A DNA stretch of 23,524 bases from CAYGBM01 sp964348225 (GTDB taxonomy: Bacteria > Patescibacteriota > Minisyncoccia > Minisyncoccales > CG1-02-41-26). The stretch covers positions 1 to 23,524 of the forward strand of contig CAYGBM010000047.1 of the NCBI GenBank assembly GCA_964348225.1, given 5' to 3'. The stretch's first letter is position 1, and each line of letters begins with the position of its first letter. Under the pieces are notes generated by a model. The model saw nothing but the letters and a program-made list of their open reading frames with translations. It did not search any database and had not been told where the DNA came from. Both the position numbers and the translations under genes were made by a program. This document shows positions 7,285-13,211 of this stretch, in pieces.

Positions 7285-7896
7285 ATGTGGTTGAATAGCA
7301 AAACAATAGAGATGTTAAGACAGGGAAAAGTTGGGGTTTTACCTACTGATACGCTCTATGGTTTGGTTGGGTCAGCCTTGTCTCAAAAAGCAGTTGAGAG
7401 GATTTATCAATTAAAAAAAAGAGACCCCAGAAAGCCAATGATTATTTTAATTGCTGACTTGAAAGATTTGGCATTGTTTGGTATTAATGTTAGAGAGCAA
7501 ACAGAAAAGAGCTTAAAAAAGTTCTGGCCTGGAAAAGTGAGTATTATTTTGCCCTGCTCGTCCGAAGCTCCAAAGGAGCGAAGGAGAGCCTGTTCCAGCA
7601 AAAAGTTTTCTTATTTGCACAGAGGCACAAAGAGTTTAGCTTTTCGTTTGCCAAAGCCAAGCTGGTTAAGAGGGTTGTTGAGAGAAACAGGTCCCCTGGT
7701 TGCTCCGAGCGCCAATCCTGAGAATCTGTTGCCTGCTGAAGACATTGAAGAAGCAAAAAAATATTTTAGCATAAAAGTGGATTTCTATGTTAACAAGGGA
7801 AAACTCACTGGTTTACCTTCAACCTTGATTGAATTAAAAGGCAAAAAGGTTATTATAAAAAGACAGGGCGCAGTCAAAATAAGCTCAATATGTTAA
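7285..7896 (+). CDS. Sua5/YrdC-type L-threonylcarbamoyladenylate synthase
   Basis: Makes threonylcarbamoyl-AMP from threonine, bicarbonate and ATP for the tRNA t6A37 modification. GKVGVLPTDTLYGLVG (14-29) is the family's N-terminal signature. KKRDPRKPMIILI (44-56) supplies the Lys/Arg ATP-binding residues, VAPSANP (139-145) is the SxN loop, and GLPSTLIEL and RQGAV close the domain. The ATG at 7285 is preferred over a GTG at 7231, because 203 residues is normal for a single-domain YrdC protein and homologues begin near here. The segment around residues 92-103 appears to be an insertion encoded by a palindromic DNA segment (see findings). The stop overlaps the next start by 7 bases. Confidence 0.85.
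   Translation: MWLNSKTIEMLRQGKVGVLPTDTLYGLVGSALSQKAVERIYQLKKRDPRKPMIILIADLKDLALFGINVREQTEKSLKKFWPGKVSIILPCSSEAPKERRRACSSKKFSYLHRGTKSLAFRLPKPSWLRGLLRETGPLVAPSANPENLLPAEDIEEAKKYFSIKVDFYVNKGKLTGLPSTLIELKGKKVIIKRQGAVKISSIC
7556..7589 (+). repeat. Palindromic segment inside the sua5 coding sequence
   Basis: GCTC, TCC and GCTCC on the left pair with GGAGC, GGA and GAGC on the right around an AAA loop. A symmetric GAA/GAA internal loop and one unpaired G break up a 12-bp stem. It encodes roughly SSEAPKERRRAC in the sua5 frame, a basic stretch not expected between the ILP strand and the SxKxxxL.RG region of YrdC proteins. Confidence 0.6.
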
Positions 7897-8582
7897 AAAA
7901 AAGGCAATTTTTCCCAGCTATTACAAGTACTAAGGGAGCTAATTGGCGCAAGATGCTAAAAGAGATTGATAAATTAGGGCTCAAAGAGATAGCCCTTTTT
8001 CCTACTTGCTTGGCAAAAGAGGAAAGAAAGGAGGTTTATGCTTTGCTGGAAAAAACAAATCTCAAGAGCATCCCCTTGATTCATTTAAGGGGTGATATGG
8101 AGCTAGAGGAACTGGACTATTTTGTTAAAAATTATAAAACCAAGCTTTTTAATGTTCACACTCCCCGACGCAACCCATTGCTGCACGATTTTTTAAAATA
8201 CAAAAAACAAATATATATTGAAAACGGCCAGCCGTTTTTTACTGAAAAAGAGCTTGATAGTTTTGCTGGGATATGCTTGGATTTTTCTCACCTAGAGAAC
8301 GACAGGAGGCTGAACAAAGAAGTTTTTGAGAGAACAATAGAAATGTTTAAAAAATACTCTATTGGATGGGCCCATATCAGCGCAGTTACAGCAACCCCTC
8401 ATATGGACCTTGATGGTTATTTTACTTATCACGAGCATCGCTTGGAGGATTTTTCAGAGCTTGATTATCTGAAAAACTATCCTCTAAATTATTTCCCCAA
8501 GCTTATTGCCATGGAGCTCACCAACCCCCTAAAAGAACAACTTGAAGCAATAAACTATATAAGGAAAATTCTTAATTCTTAA
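7890..8582 (+). CDS. TIM-barrel protein resembling sugar phosphate isomerase/epimerases
   Basis: This 230-residue protein alternates helices and strands like the xylose-isomerase-like TIM barrel. Candidate metal or substrate residues are in IPLIHLRGDMELEELDYF, KLFNVHTPRRNP, IYIENGQP (Glu after a strand, as in the AP-endonuclease-2 superfamily), ICLDFSHLEND, GWAHISAV and LIAMELTNPL (final strand). The histidines, glutamates and aspartate at strand ends fit the metal site of that superfamily. No specific substrate can be named. The ATG at 7890 overlaps the sua5 stop, indicating coupled translation. Its last codons run into a heptamer repeat. Confidence 0.6.
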   Translation: MLKKRQFFPAITSTKGANWRKMLKEIDKLGLKEIALFPTCLAKEERKEVYALLEKTNLKSIPLIHLRGDMELEELDYFVKNYKTKLFNVHTPRRNPLLHDFLKYKKQIYIENGQPFFTEKELDSFAGICLDFSHLENDRRLNKEVFERTIEMFKKYSIGWAHISAVTATPHMDLDGYFTYHEHRLEDFSELDYLKNYPLNYFPKLIAMELTNPLKEQLEAINYIRKILNS

Positions 8583-8592
8583 TTCTTAATTC
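8567..8592 (+). repeat. Heptamer repeat AATTCTT x3.7 across a stop codon
   Basis: AATTCTT at 8567-8573, 8574-8580 and 8581-8587 plus AATTC to 8592. The repeat starts inside the last codons of the TIM-barrel gene, supplies its stop codon (8580-8582) and runs to 6 bases before the next ATG. Confidence 0.92.
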
Positions 8593-8597
8593 ACATC

Positions 8598-9023
8598 ATG
8601 AGTCCTGTTTGGCATTTTATTTCTTCTTTTTTTATAGCCTTGTTTTTCTTTTTGGGAACAGGAGACATCAACACTGCCTTGATTGCTTTTTTGGGCGGTT
8701 TTTTTATTGACATTGACCATTTGCTAGATTTCTGGGTTTCAAAGCCTAAAAATCCCTTCAGCCTGAAAGCCTTTATGGACTCTGACAGTTATGTAAAAGT
8801 CAACAAGCGGATTTTTGTGCCTTTTCACGCTTGGGAATGGGTTTTTATCTTGCTTGTTGTGGCTTACCACCTTAACTGGCTTTTGCTTTTTATTTTTGCT
8901 ATATCTCTTGGCTTGCACTTAATCTTAGATACCGTGCATCATGTATGGCAAGAAAAGGGCAATCCCCTCATTTATGTTATTTCCTTTCGTCTGATAAAAA
9001 AGTTCAAGGTTTTATCTTATTAA
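8598..9023 (+). CDS. YdjM-like membrane protein (putative membrane-bound metal-dependent hydrolase)
   Basis: This 141-residue protein has about four hydrophobic helices. It carries GGFFIDIDHLLDFW (residues 34-47), FHAWEW and LHLILDTVHH. The spaced His/Asp residues at helix ends match the YdjM/DUF457-type family, annotated as membrane-bound metal-dependent hydrolases. No biochemical activity is firmly known for these proteins. It ends 24 bases before a strong terminator and is the last gene of the sua5 unit. Confidence 0.65.
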   Translation: MSPVWHFISSFFIALFFFLGTGDINTALIAFLGGFFIDIDHLLDFWVSKPKNPFSLKAFMDSDSYVKVNKRIFVPFHAWEWVFILLVVAYHLNWLLLFIFAISLGLHLILDTVHHVWQEKGNPLIYVISFRLIKKFKVLSY

Positions 9024-9040
9024 TATACTAGCCAGAAAAA

Positions 9041-9068
9041 CAAAAATGCGACAGGCTGTCGCTTTTTT
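9041..9068. terminator. Bidirectional intrinsic terminator
   Basis: GCGACA (9048-9053), loop GGC, TGTCGC (9057-9062), then six T. On the other strand the same stem is followed by ATTTTTG. It lies between two convergent units. Confidence 0.88.
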
Positions 9069-9119
9069 AGATTATTGCCAAAAAGGGAAGGGCGGCTTAA
9101 TTTGACAAGGGGTAAAAAG

Positions 9120-9944
9120 TTAGCGAAGTTCTAATCTTTGATAAAATTCTTTGGCGAGCTGGGCGGTATCGGCTGTGCTTTTGTAAAACGATTTCCAAAC
9201 AACCACAATGTCAGCGTCGTTAAAAAAAGCCCTTTCTACTTCCTGGATTGTATCCCCCCCAGCCACAGCCACTAAAACATCATAGTTGCCTTTTATTTGT
9301 TGTATTTGGTAATAAGGAATTTGCTTTTCTTTATTGAATTCTGTTTCATCAACTCCCCGATGCAAGACTACTACATCAGGTGGCTTTTTTAAATTATTTA
9401 GCACAGAAACAGCATCTCTAACATTCATCATATCAATCATTGAGTCAATGCCAGCTTTCTCGCATTCTTCAATAAAGCTGTCTATTGTGGCACTTGGTGC
9501 CACACCAAGACAGGTGGCAGCTGAGGCGCCCCCTTCTTGGGCAATAGGTACCTCTTTTCTGGCTAAATCATCGCATTTTAGATCAGCCACAATATAGGGC
9601 TCAAAGGGTAAAGGAACAGGGCCTGATTTTGAAATCGTTTTTATAAGAGCTGGTTTCAGCCCCTTCATTTCTTTAGCCATCCTTGCTAATTCTTGAAGTT
9701 GCCGCACTGCCTCAATGAGACTTTTGGGTTTTTGTTTTGTTCTGATCTGCTCGGGAAAAAAGTGGGTTAGAACCAGATTTCTTATTGTTGAGATTGCTTT
9801 TTGTCCGTAAATCTTTATCAATGGGGTGCCAGCTTCAACTAAAATCTGTTCAGAAACCGGCAGTTGGGGGATAATCTTTTCTGCTTCTTCTGGGGTGCTG
9901 TTTAAGGCGATCTGAAGATATTTTTTGTTTTTCTTTAAAATCAT
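9120..9944 (-). CDS. HUMPS/OMPDC-superfamily protein, long paralogue
   Basis: A (beta/alpha)8 barrel protein of 274 residues in the superfamily of orotidine-5'-phosphate decarboxylase, hexulose-6-phosphate synthase and 3-keto-gulonate-6-phosphate decarboxylase. YLQIALN (strand 1), VEAGTPLIKIYG (strand 2) and VADLKCDD carry the signature D-x-K-x-x-D (D121, K123, D126). VVVLHRGVDETEF and VAVAGGDTIQEV are the later phosphate-binding strands and fit hexulose-6-phosphate synthase better than OMPDC. About 50 extra residues (59-114, basic and helical) interrupt the barrel after strand 2 compared with the paralogue just upstream. Its start overlaps that paralogue's stop by 4 bases (ATGA), so the two are translated together. 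Confidence 0.78.
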   Translation of the reverse strand: MILKKNKKYLQIALNSTPEEAEKIIPQLPVSEQILVEAGTPLIKIYGQKAISTIRNLVLTHFFPEQIRTKQKPKSLIEAVRQLQELARMAKEMKGLKPALIKTISKSGPVPLPFEPYIVADLKCDDLARKEVPIAQEGGASAATCLGVAPSATIDSFIEECEKAGIDSMIDMMNVRDAVSVLNNLKKPPDVVVLHRGVDETEFNKEKQIPYYQIQQIKGNYDVLVAVAGGDTIQEVERAFFNDADIVVVWKSFYKSTADTAQLAKEFYQRLELR

Positions 9945-10606
9945 TTTAGTTCTTTTAGGAATTCGCCAGCTAACTCGGTTGTCTTTTGAGGGCTTTCAGC
10001 AAAAGCTCGCCAGACAACGGCAATGTTAGCGTCGTTAAAGATTTCCCCTCTTACTTCTTTTGGGCTCTCTCCGCCAGCCACTGAAATTGAGATACTGTAG
10101 GTTCCCAAGATTCGGTGGATTTGCCAAAGGGGAATTTCTTTGTCTTCTTGCTTTTCCCATTCTTCAACGCCCCTGTGCAAAACAACAATATCAGGCAGTT
10201 TCTTTAGCTTTTGTAAAACTTCAAAAGGAAATTTTACATTAAGCATATCTACCATTGAGTCCATCCCTAATTCTTGGCATTTGGCAACGAACAAATCAAT
10301 GGTGGGAATAGGGGCTAAGCCCAAGCAAGTGGCTGCTGAAGCGCCAGCTGAAGCTGCTAATTCAACCTCTCGAAAACCTCTGTCCATACATTTTAAATCA
10401 GCAACAACATAGCCAGGTTTGCCCAGTTTAAAGTCCCATAAGTTTTTGATGGTGCCGATTCCTTTCCTTCCGTAATTTTTTACAAAAGAGGTGCCAGCCT
10501 CAACTAGGATTCGCTCTGATGCAGGGAGCAGCCCAACCATACTCTCAACTTCAGGGAGAGTCCTGTTAAAAGCAATTTGTAAATAGCTCAATTTTTTGTT
10601 GAGCAT
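9941..10606 (-). CDS. HUMPS/OMPDC-superfamily protein, short paralogue
   Basis: This 221-residue barrel protein is clearly paralogous to its downstream neighbour and has the normal length for the hexulose-6-phosphate synthase family. YVVADLKCMD holds D70, K72 and D75 of the D-x-K-x-x-D motif; VEAGTSFVKNYG and VVLHRGVEEWE match the paralogue strand for strand. The reaction could be aldol condensation of formaldehyde with ribulose 5-phosphate (or the reverse, making ribulose 5-phosphate for nucleotide synthesis). Conservation of the motif supports catalysis but not the substrate. No isomerase partner (PHI) lies nearby. It follows the slipin gene after 40 bases. Confidence 0.78.
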   Translation of the reverse strand: MLNKKLSYLQIAFNRTLPEVESMVGLLPASERILVEAGTSFVKNYGRKGIGTIKNLWDFKLGKPGYVVADLKCMDRGFREVELAASAGASAATCLGLAPIPTIDLFVAKCQELGMDSMVDMLNVKFPFEVLQKLKKLPDIVVLHRGVEEWEKQEDKEIPLWQIHRILGTYSISISVAGGESPKEVRGEIFNDANIAVVWRAFAESPQKTTELAGEFLKELK

Positions 10607-10646
10607 GCAGATTTTGTTGAAATTAAAACTTTAGTTGCCAAAAAAC

Positions 10647-11414
10647 CTAGATCTGGGGCTTGGGTTTTTGGACCAAAGTTTTTATGCCTTCAAACACCTC
10701 AGTTGGTAAGGCAAATATCACCATCTTTGAAGGGTCGGGCTGGAGCTTGTCTATTGTTTCAAGGGTTCTCAAGGAAAGACCGCCAGGAACACTGCCTAAG
10801 ACTTCAGCAGCATCTCTTAGATTCTTGGCAGCCTCAACTTCGCCCATAGCCTTGATAATCACTGCTCTTCTTTCTCTTTCTGTTTCTGCCTGTTTTGCCA
10901 TCGCTCTTTTCATGTCAGCTGGCAATTCAATATCTTGGATTTTAATCGAAGTTACATTAATTCCCCAAGGGTCGGTAGCCACATCAACAATATTGCTGAT
11001 TTCTTTGGCAATGTTTTCTCTTGCAGTTAGCAGCATATCAAGCTCAACCCCTCCGATGGTATCTCTTAGAGTGGCTTGAGCGTAGAGGGCGGTGGCTCGG
11101 TGGAAATCTTGAATTTCAAGAACTGCTTTTTTAGCTTCAACCACCTGAAAATAGACAACAGCATTAATACCTACTGTTACATTATCTTTGGTAATTACCT
11201 CTTGTCTGGGAATGTCAACAGTGGTAATCCTTAGATCAACCTTGAGCATCTTTTGTATTCCATTGAAAATCCAAGTTAAACCGGGTTTTCTAGTACTGGT
11301 GTAGCGCCCGAGAGTTAAAATAACCCCTCTTTCGTATTGATTAACTACTCTCAAACCCCCCAAGCCAAAAACCACAGCTAAGAAGGTAACAATACCCAAA
11401 ATTACATTAATCAT
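10647..11414 (-). CDS. Slipin/stomatin-like SPFH-domain membrane protein
   Basis: This 255-residue protein has an N-terminal hydrophobic hairpin (residues 2-22) followed by an SPFH (band 7) domain. Recognisable parts are VVNQYERGVILTLGRY (24-39), KPGLTWIF, VDIPRQEVITKDNVTV, VYFQV, and DPWGINVTSIKIQDIELP. A charged coiled-coil region follows (KRAMAKQAETERERRAVIIK). Slipins oligomerise on the inner face of the membrane and organise membrane microdomains. Bacterial slipins often pair with an NfeD protein; none is present here. It is first in a minus-strand unit with the two HUMPS paralogues. TATAAT on the minus strand (about 11439-11444) is a possible -10 box. Confidence 0.92.
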   Translation of the reverse strand: MINVILGIVTFLAVVFGLGGLRVVNQYERGVILTLGRYTSTRKPGLTWIFNGIQKMLKVDLRITTVDIPRQEVITKDNVTVGINAVVYFQVVEAKKAVLEIQDFHRATALYAQATLRDTIGGVELDMLLTARENIAKEISNIVDVATDPWGINVTSIKIQDIELPADMKRAMAKQAETERERRAVIIKAMGEVEAAKNLRDAAEVLGSVPGGLSLRTLETIDKLQPDPSKMVIFALPTEVFEGIKTLVQKPKPQI

Positions 11415-11445
11415 AGTTTCTGTTTGTCATTTGCTTAATTATAAT

Positions 11446-11475
11446 TTGACCTTTCTGTTTTGTTTGATTTATTAT
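11446..11475 (+). promoter_or_regulatory. Promoter for the DUF362 gene, in a divergent spacer
   Basis: TTGACC (11446-11451) and TATTAT (11470-11475), 18-base spacer. It predicts a start near 11482, about 32 bases before the ATG at 11514. The spacer also carries a minus-strand TATAAT for the slipin gene, so the two units are divergently transcribed. Confidence 0.55.
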
Positions 11476-11513
11476 AGACGAAAGCAGGGCTTTTTCAAGA
11501 TAAGAACCATTAG

Positions 11514-12389
11514 ATGTCTAAAGTAAGTTTAACTAAAGGAGATTCAAGGAGAAAAATTGTTTTTGAATCTTTAAAATTGTTGGGAGATGATATTCAGAGG
11601 GCGATTGGGGAGAAAACCGTTCTGATTAAGCCGAATTTTGTTTCAGCTATTTCTCAGAAAGCAGCCAGCCACGTTGATCAAATAAGGGGAATTTTGGATT
11701 TCTTAGCAGGTTTTTATAAAAAAAAGATTGTGGTTGCTGAAAGCTCAGCCATTGGAAAGGCATTTGATGGCTTCAAAAATTTTGGCTATTTTCAGCTCCA
11801 AGAAGAATATAGCTTCCCTTTTGAGTTTATTGATTTAGACAAAAACGACTTTGAAGAAATTCCAATTTTGAAGGGAGAATCGGTTAGGGTGAGCAAAACC
11901 ATTCTTGATCCTTGCTTTTTTATCATTTCAGCAGCCAAGCTGAAAACTCATGACAGGGTTGTTGCTACCTTGTCGCTTAAAAACCTGGCTGTTGGAATGG
12001 TTTTAATGCCTGACAAGCCAAAGATCCATCAAGGGGTAAAAGAGATTAACAAAAACCTTTTGCTACTTGCTAAAAAAAGAATACCGGATTTAGCTTCAAT
12101 AGATGCTTTTTACGGGATGGAAGGCAATGGTCCAAGCAGAGGAGATATGGTTAAATGCGATATTGCAATAGCTAGCTTAGATTTTTTGGCAGCTGACAGA
12201 ATAGGGCTTGAGATTATGGGGATTCTGCCAGAAGATGTTGGCTATTTGCTCTATTGTCAGCAAGAAGGGCTGGGAGAGTATTCTCTCCGTAAGATAGAGA
12301 TTGTTGGTGAGAAATTGGAAAATTGTAAATTTGAGCGAAAGTTCCGTTTGCACTCTACCATCAAAGAGCAATTGCTTTGGAAAGGGTAA
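11514..12389 (+). CDS. DUF362 domain protein
   Basis: This 291-residue protein matches DUF362. GEKTVLIKPNFVSA (about 32-45) is the first conserved block. AKLKTHDRVVATLSLKNLAVGMV (about 141-163, split in the protein by a short loop) is the second and best conserved. ASIDAFYGMEGNGPSRGD is the third. It lacks the C-terminal ferredoxin-like 2[4Fe-4S] part that many family members have, so it is the short single-domain form. The molecular function is unknown. There is no Shine-Dalgarno. The stop codon is part of a GGGTAAA that recurs 84 bases downstream, flanking a large inverted repeat. Confidence 0.85.
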   Translation: MSKVSLTKGDSRRKIVFESLKLLGDDIQRAIGEKTVLIKPNFVSAISQKAASHVDQIRGILDFLAGFYKKKIVVAESSAIGKAFDGFKNFGYFQLQEEYSFPFEFIDLDKNDFEEIPILKGESVRVSKTILDPCFFIISAAKLKTHDRVVATLSLKNLAVGMVLMPDKPKIHQGVKEINKNLLLLAKKRIPDLASIDAFYGMEGNGPSRGDMVKCDIAIASLDFLAADRIGLEIMGILPEDVGYLLYCQQEGLGEYSLRKIEIVGEKLENCKFERKFRLHSTIKEQLLWKG

Positions 12390-12474
12390 ATTCACCCCCA
12401 CACCAAACAGACACTGGCCCCTCGGCCGATTAGACGGCTTTGCCGTCCTGTGTCTGTTTGGTGTGGGGGGTAAA
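12384..12474. repeat. Cruciform-type inverted repeat flanked by a 7-bp direct repeat
   Basis: A 20-bp stem (12395-12414 with 12450-12469) has no mismatch; each arm consists of five C/G pairs followed by ACACCAAACAGACAC or its complement. The 35-base interior folds into two small hairpins: GGCC-CCTC-GGCC (12416-12427) and GACGGC-TTT-GCCGTC (12433-12447). GGGTAAA occurs just outside on the left (12384-12390, including the DUF362 stop codon) and at the right end (12468-12474), and could be a target-site duplication. It fills most of the gap between two genes and could also stop or stabilise transcripts, though it has no T-run. Confidence 0.9.
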
Positions 12475-12500
12475 GGTCGACTAATAAATTTTTTCCATAT

Positions 12501-13109
12501 ATGTCAACATCCCAAAAGATTATCATTTTGGTCTTAATAATTGTTGTTGGAGCAGGGATTTTTTGGTATGCTAGTCAAAAAAGGTCGCCAGAAGAATCGT
12601 CTCCAGAGTCGGGATTTGAGGCTCTGGAGGGAGATGAAGTTCTAACAGGGTATGTTGAGTATAAAAACATGAAGATTCAGAGCTTAGCTTTTTCAAATAA
12701 TCAGCCTATACCTCCAAAATATACCTGTGATGGTGAAAATGTAAACCCACCCCTTAGGTTTAATGATGTTCCAGACGTTACAGAAAGCCTAGTTTTGATT
12801 GTTGACGACCCCGATGCTCCAGCAGGCACTTGGGTGCATTGGGTAGTTTGGAACATTCCACCAGCAGCCCATGAGATCTTAGAGAACAGCGTGCCAGAAG
12901 GCGCGATTGAAGGCATTACTGACTTTGGCAAACCAGGCTATGGAGGGCCTTGCCCTCCCTCTGGCAGCCACCGATACTTCTTTAAACTTTATGCCTTGGA
13001 TACTGTTTTGGCGCTCAGTTCTTCAGCTGATGTGAAAGACGTTGAATTGGCAATGGAGGGCCATATTTTAGGAGAAGCTCAGTTGATTGGTTTATATCAA
13101 AGACAATAG
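12501..13109 (+). CDS. Membrane-anchored YbhB/YbcL (PEBP, Raf kinase inhibitor-like) protein
   Basis: This 202-residue protein has an N-terminal hydrophobic anchor (residues 6-24), a Ser/Glu-rich linker (27-47) and one phosphatidylethanolamine-binding-protein domain. LVLIVDDPDAPAGTWVHWV (D103, D105, H113) is conserved block 1. GKPGYGGPCPPSGSHRYFF (H157) is block 2. These residues line the small anion/ligand pocket of the family. The bacterial proteins have no settled function. The anchor places this one outside the cytoplasm, unlike E. coli YbhB. It starts 26 bases after the large inverted repeat, with no Shine-Dalgarno. Confidence 0.9.
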   Translation: MSTSQKIIILVLIIVVGAGIFWYASQKRSPEESSPESGFEALEGDEVLTGYVEYKNMKIQSLAFSNNQPIPPKYTCDGENVNPPLRFNDVPDVTESLVLIVDDPDAPAGTWVHWVVWNIPPAAHEILENSVPEGAIEGITDFGKPGYGGPCPPSGSHRYFFKLYALDTVLALSSSADVKDVELAMEGHILGEAQLIGLYQRQ

Positions 13110-13172
13110 GTGCTCACGTAGATTATCTCAGGGAGCACAACATCAGCCAATAGCTTAATAGAACTTTTTGAT

Positions 13173-13206
13173 TATTCGTATATTCCTACTAATTCGTAAA
13201 TTCGTA
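13173..13206 (+). repeat. 8-bp tandem repeat [A/T]ATTCGTA, four units
   Basis: TATTCGTA (13173-13180), TATTCCTA (13181-13188), a CT break, then AATTCGTA twice (13191-13198 and 13199-13206). It ends 5 bases before the ATG of the EndoQ-like gene at 13212. Confidence 0.85.
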
Positions 13207-13211
13207 AGGCT

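Noticed and set aside
9334..9597. Plus-strand ORFs of 87-139 codons opposite the HUMPS and slipin genes (also near 10140 and 10660)
   Set aside because: They are antisense shadows of well-recognised minus-strand genes and have no recognisable domains.
12301..12537. 78-codon plus-strand ORF running through the large inverted repeat
   Set aside because: It overlaps the end of DUF362 and the start of the PEBP gene in another frame, and its middle is encoded by the inverted repeat. It has no family resemblance.
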